From positions 1 through 6,842 of the forward strand of contig JACMJO010000272.1 in the NCBI GenBank assembly GCA_014380605.1: DNA of 6,842 nucleotides. Direction: 5' to 3'. The position numbers and the translations under genes are program-made. A model generated the notes under the pieces. It saw only the letters and a list, made by a program, of their open reading frames with translations, was not told the DNA's origin and did no database searches. Below, piece after piece: positions 5,693 through 6,842 of the stretch. Numbering within the stretch: position 1 is the first letter of the stretch; every line of letters starts with the position of its first letter. Source of the DNA: Fimbriimonadaceae bacterium. GTDB taxonomy: Bacteria; Armatimonadota; Fimbriimonadia; Fimbriimonadales; Fimbriimonadaceae.

Positions 5693-6286
5693 TTACCCAA
5701 CCCATTCTTCCCGCAAAACCCCAAACCCGATCGCATCGTAATACTTCGCGTTCACGATCCGGGCCTTCCGATACTTAGCCTCCTCACTAAACCCAAGCTT
5801 CTGAGCCAATTTGATCATCCCAACATTCCCCGACCAAGTCTGCAAGTCCAAACGTGCCAGCTCCGGCATCGCATCAAAGAGAAAAGAAATCCAAAGGGAC
5901 ATCGCTTCAAAACCCACGCCACTTCCCCACTCCTCTGGATCGAAAATAGCGATGCCGATAGCCATCCAATGCGTCTCCGCGCTGATCCAGTACCGGCTTA
6001 CGCTGCCGATCAACTTCTCCTCTCCGGTCCGAGCGATCACAAGCCGAGTCGGAACATCGACCGGCACCTGCAGATTTTCAAGAAAGGTCGCCACATGCTC
6101 ATCGGCCTCGTCCGGGGTGAACTGAGGATAGTAAGGCGCGTCCGTTTCCAACCACGCGTGGCCGGGATTTAGCCATTCACGATACATGGGCAAGTCGCCC
6201 ACATTCCAATCTCGCAGAACCAGTCTCTCACCCGCCGCCCGAATCATGGCGCTAGTATGACGAGACTTGGGGTTGAATGGGGCCAT
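5693..6286 (-). CDS. GNAT family N-acetyltransferase, RimJ/RimL-like
   Basis: This is a cytoplasmic acetyl-CoA-dependent acetyltransferase of the Acetyltransf_3 (RimJ/RimL) type. Numbering from the ATG used here, it starts with A-A-G-E-R-L-V-L-R-D-W (17-27), the usual beta-1 segment. It carries the acetyl-CoA-binding turn E-E-W-G-S-G-V-G-F-E-A near 118-128, then L-D-L-Q-T-W (146-151) and N-V-G-M-I-K-L-A-Q-K-L-G-F (154-166), ending with the typical D-A-I-G-F-G-V-L-R-E-E-W. The acetylated substrate cannot be predicted. Three starts are possible. ATG at 6313 overlaps the divergent fructosidase start. ATG at 6286 has AAGG 6 nt upstream and is used here (197 residues). ATG at 6247 (184 residues) gives the most family-like N-terminus but has no ribosome site. 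The stop is 44 nt from the lipoprotein start with no terminator seen between, so it may be the first gene of the transporter transcript. Confidence 0.85.
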   Translation of the reverse strand: MAPFNPKSRHTSAMIRAAGERLVLRDWNVGDLPMYREWLNPGHAWLETDAPYYPQFTPDEADEHVATFLENLQVPVDVPTRLVIARTGEEKLIGSVSRYWISAETHWMAIGIAIFDPEEWGSGVGFEAMSLWISFLFDAMPELARLDLQTWSGNVGMIKLAQKLGFSEEAKYRKARIVNAKYYDAIGFGVLREEWVG

Positions 6287-6311
6287 GATCAGCCTTGCGG
6301 TCGCATTTGCC
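6248..6311. promoter_or_regulatory. Divergent intergenic region between the GNAT gene and the GH32 gene
   Basis: This is the only place for a promoter of the plus-strand fructosidase. Depending on which starts are real, only about 25-64 nt separate the two genes. The sequence around 6252-6258 reads TAGTAT on plus and CATACT on minus, each matching the -10 consensus at 4 of 6 positions. I see no convincing -35 element, operator palindrome or Shine-Dalgarno site for the fructosidase. Confidence 0.3.
6293..6296 (-). promoter_or_regulatory. Short ribosome-binding-like site deciding the GNAT start
   Basis: AAGG on the minus strand, 6 nt before the ATG at 6286. It is only four bases, but neither competing GNAT start has a comparable site. 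Confidence 0.3.
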
Positions 6312-6842
6312 ATGTCAATCCAATCCTCCGACTACCAAGAAACGCTCCGACCGCAGTTCCACTTCACGGCTCCCAAGGGTTGGCTGAATGATCCTAACGG
6401 TCTGGTTTTTTACAAGGGCGAGTATCACCTGTTCTATCAGCACAATCCGTTCGGCACGGAGTGGGGGAACATGACGTGGGGGCATGCGGTGAGCAAAGAC
6501 CTGTTCCACTGGCAACACCTTCCTTACGCTCTGGAGCCAGACGCCATGGGAACCATGTTTAGCGGATCAGCCGTGGTGGATTGGAAGAACACCTCGGGGT
6601 TTGGCACCAAAGAGAACCCGCCGATGGTGTTGTTCTATACGGCGGCCGGAGGCAACAACGATGCGAGCAAGGGCAAGCCGTTTACCCAGGGCTTGGCCTA
6701 TTCCATCGACGGCCGCACCTTCACCAAGTTCGCCGGGAATCCAATCCTCCCGCATATCGAAGCCGAGAACCGCGATCCCAAAGTCTTTTGGCACGAGGCA
6801 ACCAAAAGCTGGATTATGGCGCTGTACTTGAACGGGGATCGA
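6312..6842 (+). CDS. Glycoside hydrolase family 32 beta-fructosidase (levanase/inulinase/invertase-like), N-terminal part
   Basis: The open frame runs 177 codons from ATG at 6312 to the window edge with no stop. It begins with the GH32 entry R-P-Q-F-H-F-T-A-P-K-G-W-L-N-D-P-N-G (13-30), in which Asp27 is the catalytic nucleophile. Next come the conserved H-L-F-Y-Q-H-N-P-F (39-47), W-G-N-M-T-W-G-H-A-V-S-K-D-L (51-64), F-S-G-S-A-V (83-88) and the R-D-P motif (154-156), whose Asp155 stabilises the transition state. The acid/base Glu (E-C motif) and the C-terminal beta-sandwich lie beyond the window. The enzyme hydrolyses beta-fructosyl ends of sucrose, levan or inulin; which one cannot be decided. 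From this start there is no signal peptide. An in-frame upstream ATG at 6285 would add nine residues, M-I-S-L-A-V-A-F-A, a short hydrophobic stretch without positive charge. An in-frame TGA at 6258-6260 limits upstream extension. No good ribosome site precedes either ATG. Confidence 0.93.
   Translation, partial: MSIQSSDYQETLRPQFHFTAPKGWLNDPNGLVFYKGEYHLFYQHNPFGTEWGNMTWGHAVSKDLFHWQHLPYALEPDAMGTMFSGSAVVDWKNTSGFGTKENPPMVLFYTAAGGNNDASKGKPFTQGLAYSIDGRTFTKFAGNPILPHIEAENRDPKVFWHEATKSWIMALYLNGDR

Noticed and set aside
5649..5705. Upstream start at 5705 for the BMP lipoprotein
   Set aside because: It would place about 19 non-hydrophobic residues before a proper lipoprotein signal and overlap the GNAT coding end. 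The ATG-ATG pair at 5643-5648 directly precedes the signal peptide.
6567..6794. Minus-strand frame of about 75 codons inside the GH32 gene
   Set aside because: Antisense to conserved GH32 motifs and without its own signals.
1..6842. CRISPR arrays, insertion sequences, attachment sites, phage or toxin-antitoxin genes
   Set aside because: I looked on both strands and saw no regularly spaced repeats, terminal inverted repeats, transposase or integrase motifs, or small paired toxin-like genes. The window is a metabolic/transport region.

Overview
The window looks like ordinary chromosomal DNA from a free-living bacterium of moderately high GC. No phage, plasmid, insertion sequence or CRISPR signature is visible. 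The coding style (weak or absent Shine-Dalgarno sites at several genes, a conserved standalone HNH-endonuclease N-terminus, a GH32 fructosidase) would suit a member of Armatimonadetes/Fimbriimonadia or a similar deep-branching phylum. That placement is a guess from general impression, not a demonstrated assignment.

Layout, left to right. (1) 1-190, minus strand: the 5' part of an HNH endonuclease family gene, running off the left edge. (2) 191-473: an intergenic region with a very strong intrinsic terminator facing minus-strand transcripts (231-265), and about 200 nt upstream of it rich in small hairpins that could be a long 3' UTR or a small RNA. (3) 474-5648, minus strand: a compact five-gene cluster. 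Transcribed right to left it encodes a BMP-family substrate-binding lipoprotein, a two-domain ABC ATPase, two inner-membrane permeases of the nucleoside/sugar importer superfamily, and a tandem-duplicated 6-pyruvoyl-tetrahydropterin synthase (PTPS)/QueD-like protein. The last three junctions are stop/start overlaps of 4, 1 and 1 nt, so the importer and the PTPS gene are almost certainly co-transcribed and probably translationally coupled. (4) 5693-about 6286, minus strand: a GNAT acetyltransferase of the RimJ/RimL type, 44 nt upstream of the lipoprotein gene and possibly the first gene of the same transcript. (5) 6312-6842, plus strand: the N-terminal part of a GH32 beta-fructosidase, divergent from everything else and running off the right edge.

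How the genes may work together. The lipoprotein captures a ligand (purine nucleosides in the characterised relatives PnrA and the Rns/Nup systems), and the two permeases and one fused ATPase carry it across the inner membrane. The physically coupled last gene belongs to a family acting on a GTP-derived pterin (dihydroneopterin triphosphate). In this protein the C-terminal copy has the full catalytic set in the Cys-x5-His-Gly-His arrangement of animal-type PTPS. The N-terminal copy keeps the zinc histidines but has lost the catalytic Cys (Trp) and His (Gln). This pairing of a nucleoside-type importer with a half-degenerate double PTPS is the most interesting feature of the window. It suggests either uptake of a purine, deazapurine or pterin compound feeding a pteridine/7-deazaguanine branch, or simple operon sharing.
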